Shown in pieces: positions 8,758 to 17,575 of a stretch of 64,000 bases of DNA (its first letter is position 1; every line of letters begins with the position of its first letter). The DNA lies in the IMG/VR virus record IMGVR_UViG_3300043823_000114, positions 1-64,000 of that record; one strand, written 5' to 3'. Origin of the DNA: a virus. Both the position numbers and the translations under genes were made by a program. The notes under the pieces are model-generated. The model was given only the letters and a program-made list of their open reading frames with translations. It was not told the origin of the DNA and made no database searches.

Positions 8758-9965
8758 TAATATCCCATAGCCTGTGCTATTTCTGGATGTGTGAGCATAA
8801 AGTTTTGTTTACGGTACTCATCTGTTTGTTTCATCTGTCTGCAAAATTCTTTACCATCACTACCAGCTCCGTTTTCAATAAACTTGATTACATTGACAAT
8901 TTCTTGTTGATGTTTGGTTGACTTCCAGAATGTTGTTTTGAGTTTGTTTAATACTAATTCCCGTGCTTCGGGTGTCATATGTTGAATACTCATACGCTCT
9001 GGACTATGAAGCATATTAAAATAGATGCTACCGAAATGTTTAGTATCTGCCCAGTCAAGTAGTTCATCAAGATAATAAACATTTTGAATGTTGATTGTAA
9101 AGCAAAGTTGGGTAGTGATATTGGGATACATTATTTGTAATACATGTGTGGCATCAATGATTGCATTTGCTTCTGTCCAATTGGCCCCAAATCGTTCGTA
9201 CTCAAAACGATCTCCCACATTGTCAATGCTATAAGCAATATCTACTCTGCCAAGTTTGCTCAGTAACGGAACTAATCTCGATGGGGGTTGCGTGCCATTT
9301 GTGTTGTAATGTATATCTATATTTTTGCCATAGCCCTCTTGCACTGCAAACTCTAGCAAATCCCAGTGTTCTTCAATAAGCCAAGGTTCGCCACCAGTGA
9401 ATTCAAAATACTTTATCTGTGGCAGCAATGCTTTTAGATTCTCCCAGAAGTCTGGACTTTCTTCTGGCCACTTACCTTGTTTAAGCCAAGTGTATGCGAT
9501 ATGCTGTTTCTTATTCGCGCCTTTTGGTAAGTAATCCATTTCTTCGCTTGCCCATTTACTGCTTGACCACGAACCGCATATCCTACACTTAAGGTTGCAA
9601 ATGTTTCCAAGTTTGAGGTCAACGAACCAGAGTTGATCAGGGTTATCATTATTCCAATCGACCTGTGTATATAATTCTTTGAGCCTAACACGGGAATGAA
9701 TTCGTTTACTATCACGCCCCGCGGCTTCTTCTTCCCAACAACGATTGCAAGTTGACGGTTGTTCACCCCTACGAAACTGTTGTCGTAAAGATTGCATATA
9801 ATTGCTACGGTAGATGACTTCGAGTGTGGTGCTACGTAACGAGTACGGGTTGTTATTCTCATCTTTAATTTCCTCTTGTGCAAGACAACATGGTCTTGCT
9901 GTGGCCATTGGACTAGCCTCAATGCTAATCCATGGCAGCATACAAATAGTATTAGGTAGATCCAT
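8757..9965 (-). CDS. Radical SAM protein with N-terminal SPASM/twitch-like cysteine cluster
   Basis: A 402-residue enzyme. The radical SAM motif NICNLKCRICG places Cys123, Cys127 and Cys130. A preceding cluster motif has ICMLPW (Cys8), PCC (Cys26-27) and CNRC (Cys73, Cys76), the N-terminal SPASM/twitch-like arrangement shared with its neighbours. The FTGGEPWLIEEHW stretch is the GGEP motif. Similarity to the 7248 and 9952 proteins (SSSKWASEE after the third cysteine, YNTN strand) shows duplication and divergence in place. The reaction and substrate are unknown. It overlaps the upstream gene by 14 bases. Confidence 0.9.
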   Translation of the reverse strand: MDLPNTICMLPWISIEASPMATARPCCLAQEEIKDENNNPYSLRSTTLEVIYRSNYMQSLRQQFRRGEQPSTCNRCWEEEAAGRDSKRIHSRVRLKELYTQVDWNNDNPDQLWFVDLKLGNICNLKCRICGSWSSSKWASEEMDYLPKGANKKQHIAYTWLKQGKWPEESPDFWENLKALLPQIKYFEFTGGEPWLIEEHWDLLEFAVQEGYGKNIDIHYNTNGTQPPSRLVPLLSKLGRVDIAYSIDNVGDRFEYERFGANWTEANAIIDATHVLQIMYPNITTQLCFTINIQNVYYLDELLDWADTKHFGSIYFNMLHSPERMSIQHMTPEARELVLNKLKTTFWKSTKHQQEIVNVIKFIENGAGSDGKEFCRQMKQTDEYRKQNFMLTHPEIAQAMGY

Positions 9966-11268
9966 ATTTCTTCAAATCCTCTAGTTCTGGGAACACTGCA
10001 AAAAAATCTTCTTTGCGAACATCGTCAATAAGATCGTTGTACTTAAAGAACTCTGGAATCAAGTTAGTGCTTTCTTGTTGCATCATAAAGTTAATGACAC
10101 CTTCATAACCACTTGTTGCTCGTTGAAGACTATCTTGTGGGCGTAACCAGTCAAGATGTGCTAGAATCTTTTCCTTTGCTTGTTCTTTCAAGTGCTGTGG
10201 GAGTACATCAACACGGTAACGATGTGGATGTTGTAAAATATTAATGTTCCAATCCATTGGGCGAATCAGTCCAAGATCACTCCATTCACGGTGAAAGTCT
10301 GTAACATGCAATACATTCATCATACTCACAGTACTACTAACATAGAAGTCTACATTAGGACATACTTCAATCATACGCTCACGGTTTTCGACTGTTTGCT
10401 TCCAGTCTTGACCTTTACGAATGTACTCACCGCGAGCATAGCTACCATCAAGACTTGCACCAATACTAACACAGTCAAATAGCTTCCACATTTCAAACAC
10501 TTCACGGTTCTTGAATTTCATTTCACTGAAGTTAGTGTTATAGATTAGACGGACATGGAACATTTCCCGTTTAACAAGTTCATCAAGCACTTTCCAATGC
10601 TCTTTCATTATAAGTGGCTCACCACCTGCCCAGTAGATTTGTTCCAAGTGTGGTATATGTTCTTGCATTTGCTCCCACATATCATCTTCGTTACGACCCG
10701 CATACATAATGACCGGGTGTTTAGGGTCCCACCCAGCACGCTTCTCGTCAGCATGCCAATTGGATGAAAATATACTACCGCAGGTTCTACAAGCAAAGTT
10801 GCAAAGATTGCTAAAGCGTATGTCGTAATATCGAAGTTTAAAATCATCAAACGAACCATCTGGCTTCGTTTCATCAACCAAGCCAATATGATGTCCAAAG
10901 TTCTTATTGGAACTCTCACGCATACTAAAAAGTTTCGATTGTTCTTGCTCGTAGCACTTGGTGCATTCTTTACAACTTGTCTCAGAAAGCATATTTCGGC
11001 GCATGTTCTTGAGCGGATCGTCATTCCAAACTTCCTTCATTGATTGTTGATTTAAGTTACCGATTGGATGCTGTGGTTCACTTAAACAGCAAGGGTATGC
11101 ACGACCATCAGGGAAGGCATGCATGTGAATCCATGGGATGATACAGAATACATCACTCTTGATCAATCTATCAAGTTGATCTGTGCGTAGTTCTTCTTCT
11201 TTGATATAGATGGGTTTGCGTCCACCGTAGTTGTAGTCTTTGTAGTAATCGTTTAAATCGTTTGCCAT
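9952..11268 (-). CDS. Radical SAM protein with N-terminal SPASM/twitch-like cysteine cluster
   Basis: A 438-residue enzyme. The core motif NLCNFACRTCG holds Cys156, Cys160 and Cys163. The N-terminal cluster is the clearest of the set: FCIIPWIHMHAFPDG, YPCC (Cys60-61), a GNLNQQSMKEVW stretch and CKECTKC (Cys99, Cys102, Cys105), which reads like a textbook SPASM motif placed before the core. WAGGEPLIMKEHW is the GGEP segment. The substrate is unknown. About 36 residues precede the first cysteine region. Its start shares one base with the stop of the upstream radical SAM gene, consistent with coupled translation. Confidence 0.9.
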   Translation of the reverse strand: MANDLNDYYKDYNYGGRKPIYIKEEELRTDQLDRLIKSDVFCIIPWIHMHAFPDGRAYPCCLSEPQHPIGNLNQQSMKEVWNDDPLKNMRRNMLSETSCKECTKCYEQEQSKLFSMRESSNKNFGHHIGLVDETKPDGSFDDFKLRYYDIRFSNLCNFACRTCGSIFSSNWHADEKRAGWDPKHPVIMYAGRNEDDMWEQMQEHIPHLEQIYWAGGEPLIMKEHWKVLDELVKREMFHVRLIYNTNFSEMKFKNREVFEMWKLFDCVSIGASLDGSYARGEYIRKGQDWKQTVENRERMIEVCPNVDFYVSSTVSMMNVLHVTDFHREWSDLGLIRPMDWNINILQHPHRYRVDVLPQHLKEQAKEKILAHLDWLRPQDSLQRATSGYEGVINFMMQQESTNLIPEFFKYNDLIDDVRKEDFFAVFPELEDLKKYGST

Positions 11269-12632
11269 TATAGTGTATTATACCAGTCTGCTAATTCGGG
11301 AAATGTTTCTGCAAAGTTCTTGTCTCTGCGTTGGTCATACTGTGAGTAAAACTTTTTGAAATCTTGTTGTAGCACTGATTGATCAGCCGCGCCGGCATGT
11401 GGAGTTTTCACTATATCTAGATAATCGATTAATCGTTTTAGCTGATTTAGTTCGTACTCGTGGAGTGTTTCTGCCCCTAAATGTTCGTCATGCCATTGTT
11501 GCAATCTGTCTTTGAATATTGTGCGAATCTCGTCGGGTAAGACAAGACTACTTTGAAAACTAGGGAATCTAAGAATATTTAGTGAAAAGTTGATAGCATC
11601 TTTGCCATACTCAAGTTTCCAGTTATGGACCATTTCAAGAAAGCTATCAAGACTACTAAAACACAATGCATTAATAGTACACATCACATGAAGTCCACGA
11701 AACTTACCACTATCCAATAACCGTTCTACATTGTTTGCCCAATCATCGAATACAAGACCATCACGGATATATTCTGATTGTAAGCTCATAGACTCATTGC
11801 TCGTATACAAATCAACCTCAACCCCATCAATGGAATCTAGTAAACGATCTATATCTACATCAGGACCCAAGTTACTATTGATGGCTAGCCTTGTCTTCGA
11901 CTTACCTTTGTTGTTCTTAAACCACTCGATAAGTTTCCACGTCTCGCCTGACATAAGCGGCTCTCCACCCGTAATACGGAGTTCTTGAAGTGTCTTATGT
12001 AGATCTGATTCCCACCACTTGTGGAATGCGGTAACATATGGATTTGATTCACCAAATTTGTATAGTTGCGATGCTCTGTGATTATGAGTGAAATGGTTAC
12101 GGCCATCACTGACAAGATCAGTATAAGGCCCATTACGATCAATATCACGGACCCAGGTGGAGCTAAAAGCAGGGTTGCAATAAGAGCAAGCCAGCTGACA
12201 AGTGCGGTCGAAGGCGATCTCAAGAGTTTGTAAATTAAAGTCAGTACTTGCTGGAGTGCGGAAAGCATAGTTTAAATCCTCGTCGTTGTATATCACTGTT
12301 TTGTATACTCTGTCACTGATATTATCTCTGCCGATGTCTTCTATCTTCCAGCAATATTCACACCCACTAGGCCTTTCGCCCTTTTGCATCTGTTCACGCT
12401 CCATCTTTTTCTTGGTAGTGTTATGTAATGCTGATGGGTTTTTAGCAAGATCATCGACATCAATTGAATGTGGTAATGGGTGATGGCAACTTGTAGTCTG
12501 TCCACTACCTAACCAGATAGTGGCGTTGTACCACTTTGCTCCACAGAATGATTCGCTCTTAATGTCAATCACTCTGCGTTTATATTCTAAATCTGTTTCA
12601 TTATTAATTCTGGGCATAATATCTGCATTCAT
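11268..12632 (-). CDS. Radical SAM protein, second subfamily of the array
   Basis: A 454-residue enzyme with the core motif RTCQLACSYCN (Cys145, Cys149, Cys152) and RITGGEPLMSGETW. The N-terminal cluster differs from the first three: FCGAKW (Cys30), SCHHPLPHSID (Cys49) and CEYCWKIED (Cys91, Cys94). The 12604 protein has the same layout, including PSALHNT and RPS-x-C-x-YCW, so these two form a subfamily. The histidines beside the second cysteine may be extra ligands, but that is inference. The ATG at 12632 overlaps the upstream gene by 29 bases; an internal ATG at 12617 is an alternative start. Confidence 0.88.
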   Translation of the reverse strand: MNADIMPRINNETDLEYKRRVIDIKSESFCGAKWYNATIWLGSGQTTSCHHPLPHSIDVDDLAKNPSALHNTTKKKMEREQMQKGERPSGCEYCWKIEDIGRDNISDRVYKTVIYNDEDLNYAFRTPASTDFNLQTLEIAFDRTCQLACSYCNPAFSSTWVRDIDRNGPYTDLVSDGRNHFTHNHRASQLYKFGESNPYVTAFHKWWESDLHKTLQELRITGGEPLMSGETWKLIEWFKNNKGKSKTRLAINSNLGPDVDIDRLLDSIDGVEVDLYTSNESMSLQSEYIRDGLVFDDWANNVERLLDSGKFRGLHVMCTINALCFSSLDSFLEMVHNWKLEYGKDAINFSLNILRFPSFQSSLVLPDEIRTIFKDRLQQWHDEHLGAETLHEYELNQLKRLIDYLDIVKTPHAGAADQSVLQQDFKKFYSQYDQRRDKNFAETFPELADWYNTL

Positions 12633-13986
12633 CCCAGAACTCTTTCATCATGGGGAATGTCTTTAAAAAATCTGTTTGTCGGCGTTTATCGTGTTCGTTG
12701 AAGAACCGATAAAAGTCTGCTCTTTGCATTGTAACATATTCAGGATCAAGATTGCTACCTTCTCTCATCCAATCTATGTTTCTGCGCATACGCTGAACTT
12801 CATAGTCTTTAAATCCTTGGAATGGCTTGTCTGGTGTTTCCAAGTTTGCTTCCATCCAATCCGCCACACGCTCTAAACGATCTGCATAAACAGGAGGAAG
12901 AATTTGCAAGCTCTGCCAAGAGGGACTTCTTAACAATGGAGTATCAAACCAAACACGCTGATATGTTTTGCTATACAGTTTACGCAAACTCAGAATCCAG
13001 TCTAATAGTCGCTCAATGCCCAATACACTGAGATTATTCATTGTAACAATAAATGTTAAACTATTACGGTTACGAATATGATCTAAGAAGCGATGAACAT
13101 TTTCATGCATTCGAAAATAGTGTAAGCCATGACGAATATATTCTGCGTGTTCGCTAATACCGCTGTCCAAACTTACATACTGCATGAAGTGTTCAATTTG
13201 TGTATTACACAACTGCTTTACATAATCGTGATACTTGTCATAGAGTTTAGGTTCGACACAGAAGTTGCTTGTTACATTCAAATGAAGATCGGGTTTAGGA
13301 AATGCTAATACATAGTCAAACACTTTGTATGTGTTCTTATCCATCAGTGGCTCACCACCCGTCATTCTAAAATGCTTTAGTTTAGGATACAGTTCCGGGA
13401 ACCATTCCCAAAATGCGTCAACGTAAGGATTATCTTCACTAGCGGGGATGGGTCGTCGGTTACCCGTGAAATGAGCAGGGTCATTATGAGGATTACTTGT
13501 GGGATACGCTCCGTACCGAGCAACTTCGTCAGCCCAACTGCTACTAAACTGAGGGCTACAATAACTACACTTAAGGTTACAAGCGTGATTAAAATTGACC
13601 TCCACATAACTTGGTATTGGGTTGTCTGATTGTCCATTTTTGATCTCCTCAAAGTGTTCTGCCGCCCAGGGTTCGCCTGAACGATAATGTCTGTCGCTTA
13701 GATTACCTAAGTCTTCTTGAGTCCAGCAATAGCTACACTCTGATGGGCGCTCGTTCTTGAGCATAATAACTCGTTGCTCTTTTTTATGAGGGGTATTGTG
13801 TAGTGCGCTTGGGTCATCTTTTAAAAGACTTGCATCAATCTGATGCAGTGGCGGATGATAGCAACTATTAGTCAGCCCTGTAGGTAGATGCAAACTTAAT
13901 TGTTGCCACTTAGCCAAGCAAAGGCTAGGACCAAGATTGTCCTTCATAAACTCTGCACTTGCCATAAAATCACTCTTATTCGACAT
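12604..13986 (-). CDS. Radical SAM protein, second subfamily of the array
   Basis: A 460-residue enzyme. The core motif NHACNLKCSYCS places Cys136, Cys140 and Cys143, followed by FRMTGGEPLMDKNTY. The N-terminal cluster has LCLAKW (Cys23), SCYHPPLHQID (Cys42) and CSYCWTQED (Cys84, Cys87), a close match to the 11268 protein. The shared PSALHNT and KK-x-x-R segments point to a common recent ancestor. Substrate and product are unknown; the glycosyltransferase-like gene immediately upstream suggests action on a sugar or a glycan-linked peptide, but this is context only. It overlaps the upstream gene by 11 bases. Confidence 0.88.
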   Translation of the reverse strand: MSNKSDFMASAEFMKDNLGPSLCLAKWQQLSLHLPTGLTNSCYHPPLHQIDASLLKDDPSALHNTPHKKEQRVIMLKNERPSECSYCWTQEDLGNLSDRHYRSGEPWAAEHFEEIKNGQSDNPIPSYVEVNFNHACNLKCSYCSPQFSSSWADEVARYGAYPTSNPHNDPAHFTGNRRPIPASEDNPYVDAFWEWFPELYPKLKHFRMTGGEPLMDKNTYKVFDYVLAFPKPDLHLNVTSNFCVEPKLYDKYHDYVKQLCNTQIEHFMQYVSLDSGISEHAEYIRHGLHYFRMHENVHRFLDHIRNRNSLTFIVTMNNLSVLGIERLLDWILSLRKLYSKTYQRVWFDTPLLRSPSWQSLQILPPVYADRLERVADWMEANLETPDKPFQGFKDYEVQRMRRNIDWMREGSNLDPEYVTMQRADFYRFFNEHDKRRQTDFLKTFPMMKEFWDECRYYAQN

Positions 13987-14932
13987 AGGTTATTTTTTTA
14001 TTAAACTGTTTATCCATGATTAAATCATGGTTATGATCCAATATTTTTTGCATTTGATCATACATACTCCCCAACTCATCCAATGACTTGTGTGAGATAG
14101 TCGTTATCAAATCTAGAATTTTTTCGTACCGTTGTTTCTCATCAAATACATCATAACTTTCATCCCAGAAATCATGGAATGTCTTGAATCCCATTTGTCT
14201 AAGGTATGTCAGAAAATGCTTTGAGCCCATCACAATAAAGGGTTTCTTCATTAACATTGGTCTTGTTGTTTTTTCTGTTGGAAAGAATGTACGACCAGTG
14301 GTAAAAGTTTCAGCAACGATATCAATCAAGAACTCTGTATAGAACTGTTTAAACTGATTTGCAAGTCGTTGCGTTGTTAATCCAAGAGTAAATTCTTCAA
14401 GATCAGTTAGTAGCATTGGTAGTTGCGGCATAACATTTAAAAATTTAGTCACCGAAGATGGCGAAAATTCAAAAAGTCGTTGCATCTCGAATAACGCTCT
14501 GCTATCTTCATCGTGCGGGTTCGATCTGAAATGTATTAAACTATTTTCTCTACACTCAGTCTGCAACTCACCGACAAGACCTATTCTGTGCCAAATCGCA
14601 CGGTTATATAATGCACCAAAAATGTATTGTTTATCCCAATGATGATATTGAGAGAAGTCTCCCTCAGCTTCAAAAAAGTAAGGGACAATGTTACATTTAT
14701 TATTTCTTATTTGATATTTTTCATTGTATTCGATTGGGTTTTTTGTGTAGATGATAACTTGTTCGAATTTAAAGTTGTCCAATAAATCATATAGCCCCAC
14801 AGCATTTAGACAACATCCTTCATTGTTAGTTGTTAAAATGATCGACGCACCTTGATTATCAACTAAAAACTTTATAAGTTCGTTTCTATTCCATATAAAA
14901 TTATCTGCGGGTATGATTACAAAGTTATTCAT
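13976..14932 (-). CDS. Glycosyltransferase-like protein (DESYD family)
   Basis: A 318-residue protein related to the product of 1271-2392. The C-terminal block contains TEKTTRPMLMKKPFIVMG, LRQMGFKTF and DESYDVFDE, in the same order and spacing as in that paralog. This block resembles the nucleotide-sugar-binding half of GT10-like enzymes. The N-terminal half (VIIPADNFIWNRNEL, IILTTNNEG) looks like a Rossmann-type beta-alpha domain. Sugar transfer is the likely role, at moderate confidence. It overlaps the neighbours by 8 and 11 bases. Confidence 0.6.
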   Translation of the reverse strand: MNNFVIIPADNFIWNRNELIKFLVDNQGASIILTTNNEGCCLNAVGLYDLLDNFKFEQVIIYTKNPIEYNEKYQIRNNKCNIVPYFFEAEGDFSQYHHWDKQYIFGALYNRAIWHRIGLVGELQTECRENSLIHFRSNPHDEDSRALFEMQRLFEFSPSSVTKFLNVMPQLPMLLTDLEEFTLGLTTQRLANQFKQFYTEFLIDIVAETFTTGRTFFPTEKTTRPMLMKKPFIVMGSKHFLTYLRQMGFKTFHDFWDESYDVFDEKQRYEKILDLITTISHKSLDELGSMYDQMQKILDHNHDLIMDKQFNKKITYVE

Positions 14933-15293
14933 CTTGACTGATATGATCGATTTTTATTTCTTTTATATTTGATTGACCCAGCTTATCGGCAATAATGTTT
15001 TTTAATGACACTCGTTTATTATTCCAGTTTCTTATCTCAATTGCCCGTCTACCTATTTCAGTCAAGTCCAACAAGTGTTCTTTTCCAGATTTCAATTCAG
15101 ATTCAAGATTCCAAATATTTTTATGTATTTCATATAGATTATCAATCTCAGATTGCACAATGGATAAATCATAACTTGATAATTGTTCTAGATAAAAATT
15201 GTATTCATCTGTTATTGTATGAAATTTTTCATTTTTTAGTTTAGAAATGGTAAATCTATCAACTAACTCTATGACAGGGAAGAATGGTTTCAT
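14925..15293 (-). CDS. Conserved small helical protein, 122 aa
   Basis: A 122-residue, highly charged, helical protein. The C-terminal part contains EIGRRAIEIRNWNNKRVSLKN, a pattern I associate with small uncharacterised proteins found beside glycosyltransferases in bacterial polysaccharide clusters. I cannot name the family with certainty. The N-terminus (VIELVDRFTISKLK) also fits that group. It starts in an ATGA overlap with the stop of the upstream radical SAM gene, so the two are probably co-translated. A structural or regulatory partner of glycan enzymes is a reasonable guess only. Confidence 0.65.
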   Translation of the reverse strand: MKPFFPVIELVDRFTISKLKNEKFHTITDEYNFYLEQLSSYDLSIVQSEIDNLYEIHKNIWNLESELKSGKEHLLDLTEIGRRAIEIRNWNNKRVSLKNIIADKLGQSNIKEIKIDHISQDE

Positions 15294-16324
15294 ATATAAA
15301 GTGCCTCTAGATACTCTGTGTTGTCCATAATATTTTGTATTTTAATGTTACTTAAATTTGCTCTGCATGGTTGACAGAAATGGGTATTGATCGAGTCATA
15401 CAGTTTTTTATGATGATCGCTGAGCCAAACATCTGATCTAAAATCGCCCTCATCCCATCTACCCAACTTGAATCGTTCATTACCCTTATTGTCACAGCAG
15501 GCATACATATAGCCATCTGCGCAAAAAACGGGAAACTGAAACATTTGGTGACATCTTGAATAAGTTCTTTCAAGATACTTTGATTGATTTATTTTTAACT
15601 TTACATTATACTTTTCAGACAAAGTATTCATAGTATCAATCATACTGGGAGTTATCATATATGCAACTGAATTCAGTATAGCTGGTCTTATATACAACAT
15701 CCGCACACCAACTTCTTGGCTTTTTTGAAATATATTTTCTAATGCGTCTTTTGTCGAATTCAAATCACTCAACAGAACCTTAAAATCAACATTGGCCCCA
15801 ATCTTGACTAGATCAGAGGCGTTTTTCATAACTCTATTGAAAATACTTTTTTTCGATAGAGTCTTTCTTATTCTTTCATATAGCACTTCTTCACCAGCAT
15901 CGATGTCTATCCCTATCCATGCCATTTTTTGAATCTTTTCTACTGATACTGAGTTTATCAACTTATCTAACTTATAACCATTAGTCGTAATACTAGACAA
16001 AAACCCTAGATCAATGCAATGTTCTACTACCTTTTCATAGCCCTTGAGTAGTGTCGGTTCTCCCCCGCCAGGGAAAGTAATAGAATGTAACGATCCATAA
16101 CTATTGGGACTGTGTGCTCTCCAAGATGCTAGTTTATTCAGTAGTTCAATGTATTCACGGTAATCTTTTTGTACAGGTGCATTTTTTCTATGCTCTGCAC
16201 TATTGCAATAAAAACAATCTTGGTTGCATATATTGGTGAGATCAATATCTACTTGCATTGGGAGAATAGACATAGTATCTCTATTCTTCATCCAGTGTAC
16301 TATTTCTGCCGACGGATAACTCAT
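15290..16324 (-). CDS. Radical SAM/SPASM protein of conventional layout
   Basis: A 344-residue radical SAM enzyme with NICNQDCFYCN at the N-terminus (Cys33, Cys37, Cys40), then FPGGGEPTLL and a TTNGYKL strand. The C-terminal third carries the usual SPASM-like cysteines: SRCHQ, FCADGYMYACCDN and FCQPCRANLSNI. Unlike the five tandem neighbours, the auxiliary cluster is after the core, so it has a separate origin. Family members modify peptides, sugars or small molecules. It starts in an ATGA overlap with the glycosyltransferase-like gene upstream and ends in one with the 122-residue gene downstream. Confidence 0.9.
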   Translation of the reverse strand: MSYPSAEIVHWMKNRDTMSILPMQVDIDLTNICNQDCFYCNSAEHRKNAPVQKDYREYIELLNKLASWRAHSPNSYGSLHSITFPGGGEPTLLKGYEKVVEHCIDLGFLSSITTNGYKLDKLINSVSVEKIQKMAWIGIDIDAGEEVLYERIRKTLSKKSIFNRVMKNASDLVKIGANVDFKVLLSDLNSTKDALENIFQKSQEVGVRMLYIRPAILNSVAYMITPSMIDTMNTLSEKYNVKLKINQSKYLERTYSRCHQMFQFPVFCADGYMYACCDNKGNERFKLGRWDEGDFRSDVWLSDHHKKLYDSINTHFCQPCRANLSNIKIQNIMDNTEYLEALYI

Positions 16325-17235
16325 TCTCTTACCATGATCCCTTTATTTTTAAACTGACTTTGATAGTGATGTTTAAACCAACTACTATATTCTGCATTCA
16401 TATCAACTATGGGCAAGCCCAATTGTGTTTTGAGTATATTGCATAATTTAGGTAATTCAGTAGTCAAGTCTGTATCTTTGTACCTGTCCCAGAGTTCTGC
16501 GAGCTTGTTAAAGTCTTGGACTTCTGTATAGTCCCACTCAGGTTCAGAGAGTGTAAGGTGGGTACCGAGGCGTGCACCGTATATTGCCCAATCACCATGT
16601 TCTGCATCACTCCCAACGCTTTGCCATATGCAGAGATTGTCATAATTGCGGTCATAATTTCGAGATGTCGCTCGGGATTTAAAATCACTTGCCGTGGGCC
16701 TTGCTCCCCTATCAAGACACATTTTAACACCTTCACGAAACCCAGCACGCCAAGCAGTGTACGGTGATCCGTTGGGGTAAGTCGTGGAGTAGCAGTCCAC
16801 CATAGCCCAGTACTTCTCATGAAAGCAAAATTCCACAAGCGTTTCATTCGTCCCGTCGGTTGATTCATGAGTCCGCATATTACGAACAAAATCCTTAGTC
16901 CAGCTTGAAATTCCTCCATTACCATATTGTAGTCCATTTATAATGTTACGTGCTCGCCATCTAAAAACACAATCACGAGAATTCTCATCCAAACGCAACT
17001 GCTGATTAAAGAAGCCTGGATCTGGGAGGTTATCTCCGTCGATAAGAATAAATCTGTCCGTATCACTTGTCTCAGCGGCCGCTTTGTGCGCCGCGTCAGA
17101 GCCCAATACACCATCAACTCTTTTGGCCCAAGGAACAATATTTTGAATTGCCACCCAGAATTCTTCTTTTTTTGGTTCGTCATACGTTAAAAATATTACA
17201 TCTAAATCTGCTACATCAACTATTTCTGTGCTCAT
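16321..17235 (-). CDS. GT-A-like glycosyltransferase with DGDN motif
   Basis: A 304-residue soluble protein. The N-terminal half has the logic of a GT-A fold: a first strand LDVIFLTYDEP, then VDGVLGSDAAHKAAA, and ILIDGDN at residues 64-69, where the D-x-D triad (Asp66-Gly-Asp68) would bind Mn and the nucleotide sugar. The C-terminal half is rich in aromatic and charged residues and has HGDWAIYGARLG. Donor and acceptor are unknown. It overlaps the 119-residue gene upstream by 20 bases and the radical SAM/SPASM gene downstream by an ATGA. Confidence 0.7.
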   Translation of the reverse strand: MSTEIVDVADLDVIFLTYDEPKKEEFWVAIQNIVPWAKRVDGVLGSDAAHKAAAETSDTDRFILIDGDNLPDPGFFNQQLRLDENSRDCVFRWRARNIINGLQYGNGGISSWTKDFVRNMRTHESTDGTNETLVEFCFHEKYWAMVDCYSTTYPNGSPYTAWRAGFREGVKMCLDRGARPTASDFKSRATSRNYDRNYDNLCIWQSVGSDAEHGDWAIYGARLGTHLTLSEPEWDYTEVQDFNKLAELWDRYKDTDLTTELPKLCNILKTQLGLPIVDMNAEYSSWFKHHYQSQFKNKGIMVRE

Positions 17236-17575
17236 AATATTCTACTTCTGGATAATCTTCTGTTTCTAATAAGACTCCGGCGTGCCCTTTCACTGTCCTA
17301 AATCCTTGATCACTTCTCTTTAAACGACGGTAATGTAATGTTGTGTCGTTTGGTATCCGTTCCAACTTACCATCAGTGACTCTATACTTTGTGTAGTTGT
17401 CATATTCATACCGTGTTACAACAATATACTTTGTGTTATCGGGATGATCTTGCATTGTACAAGCATAGATATCACCTTGCTCATTATAGTGCATGCGGTA
17501 TTCTAACTTAGTTGGTGGCCGTTTGTCAAGTAACTGCTCAAACTCTTGCCAAAACTCTTTGCTCATAGTATTCAA
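17216..17575 (-). CDS. Hypothetical protein, 119 aa
   Basis: A 119-residue, soluble, strongly charged and tyrosine-rich protein with predicted beta character (YIVVTRYEYDNYTKYRV). No family is recognised. It overlaps the upstream glycosyltransferase-like gene by 38 bases and the downstream one by 20. Such long overlaps with recognisable genes on both sides support translation, although an internal ATG four codons in would shorten the first overlap. No signal peptide, membrane segment or metal motif is visible. Confidence 0.65.
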   Translation of the reverse strand: MNTMSKEFWQEFEQLLDKRPPTKLEYRMHYNEQGDIYACTMQDHPDNTKYIVVTRYEYDNYTKYRVTDGKLERIPNDTTLHYRRLKRSDQGFRTVKGHAGVLLETEDYPEVEYYEHRNS

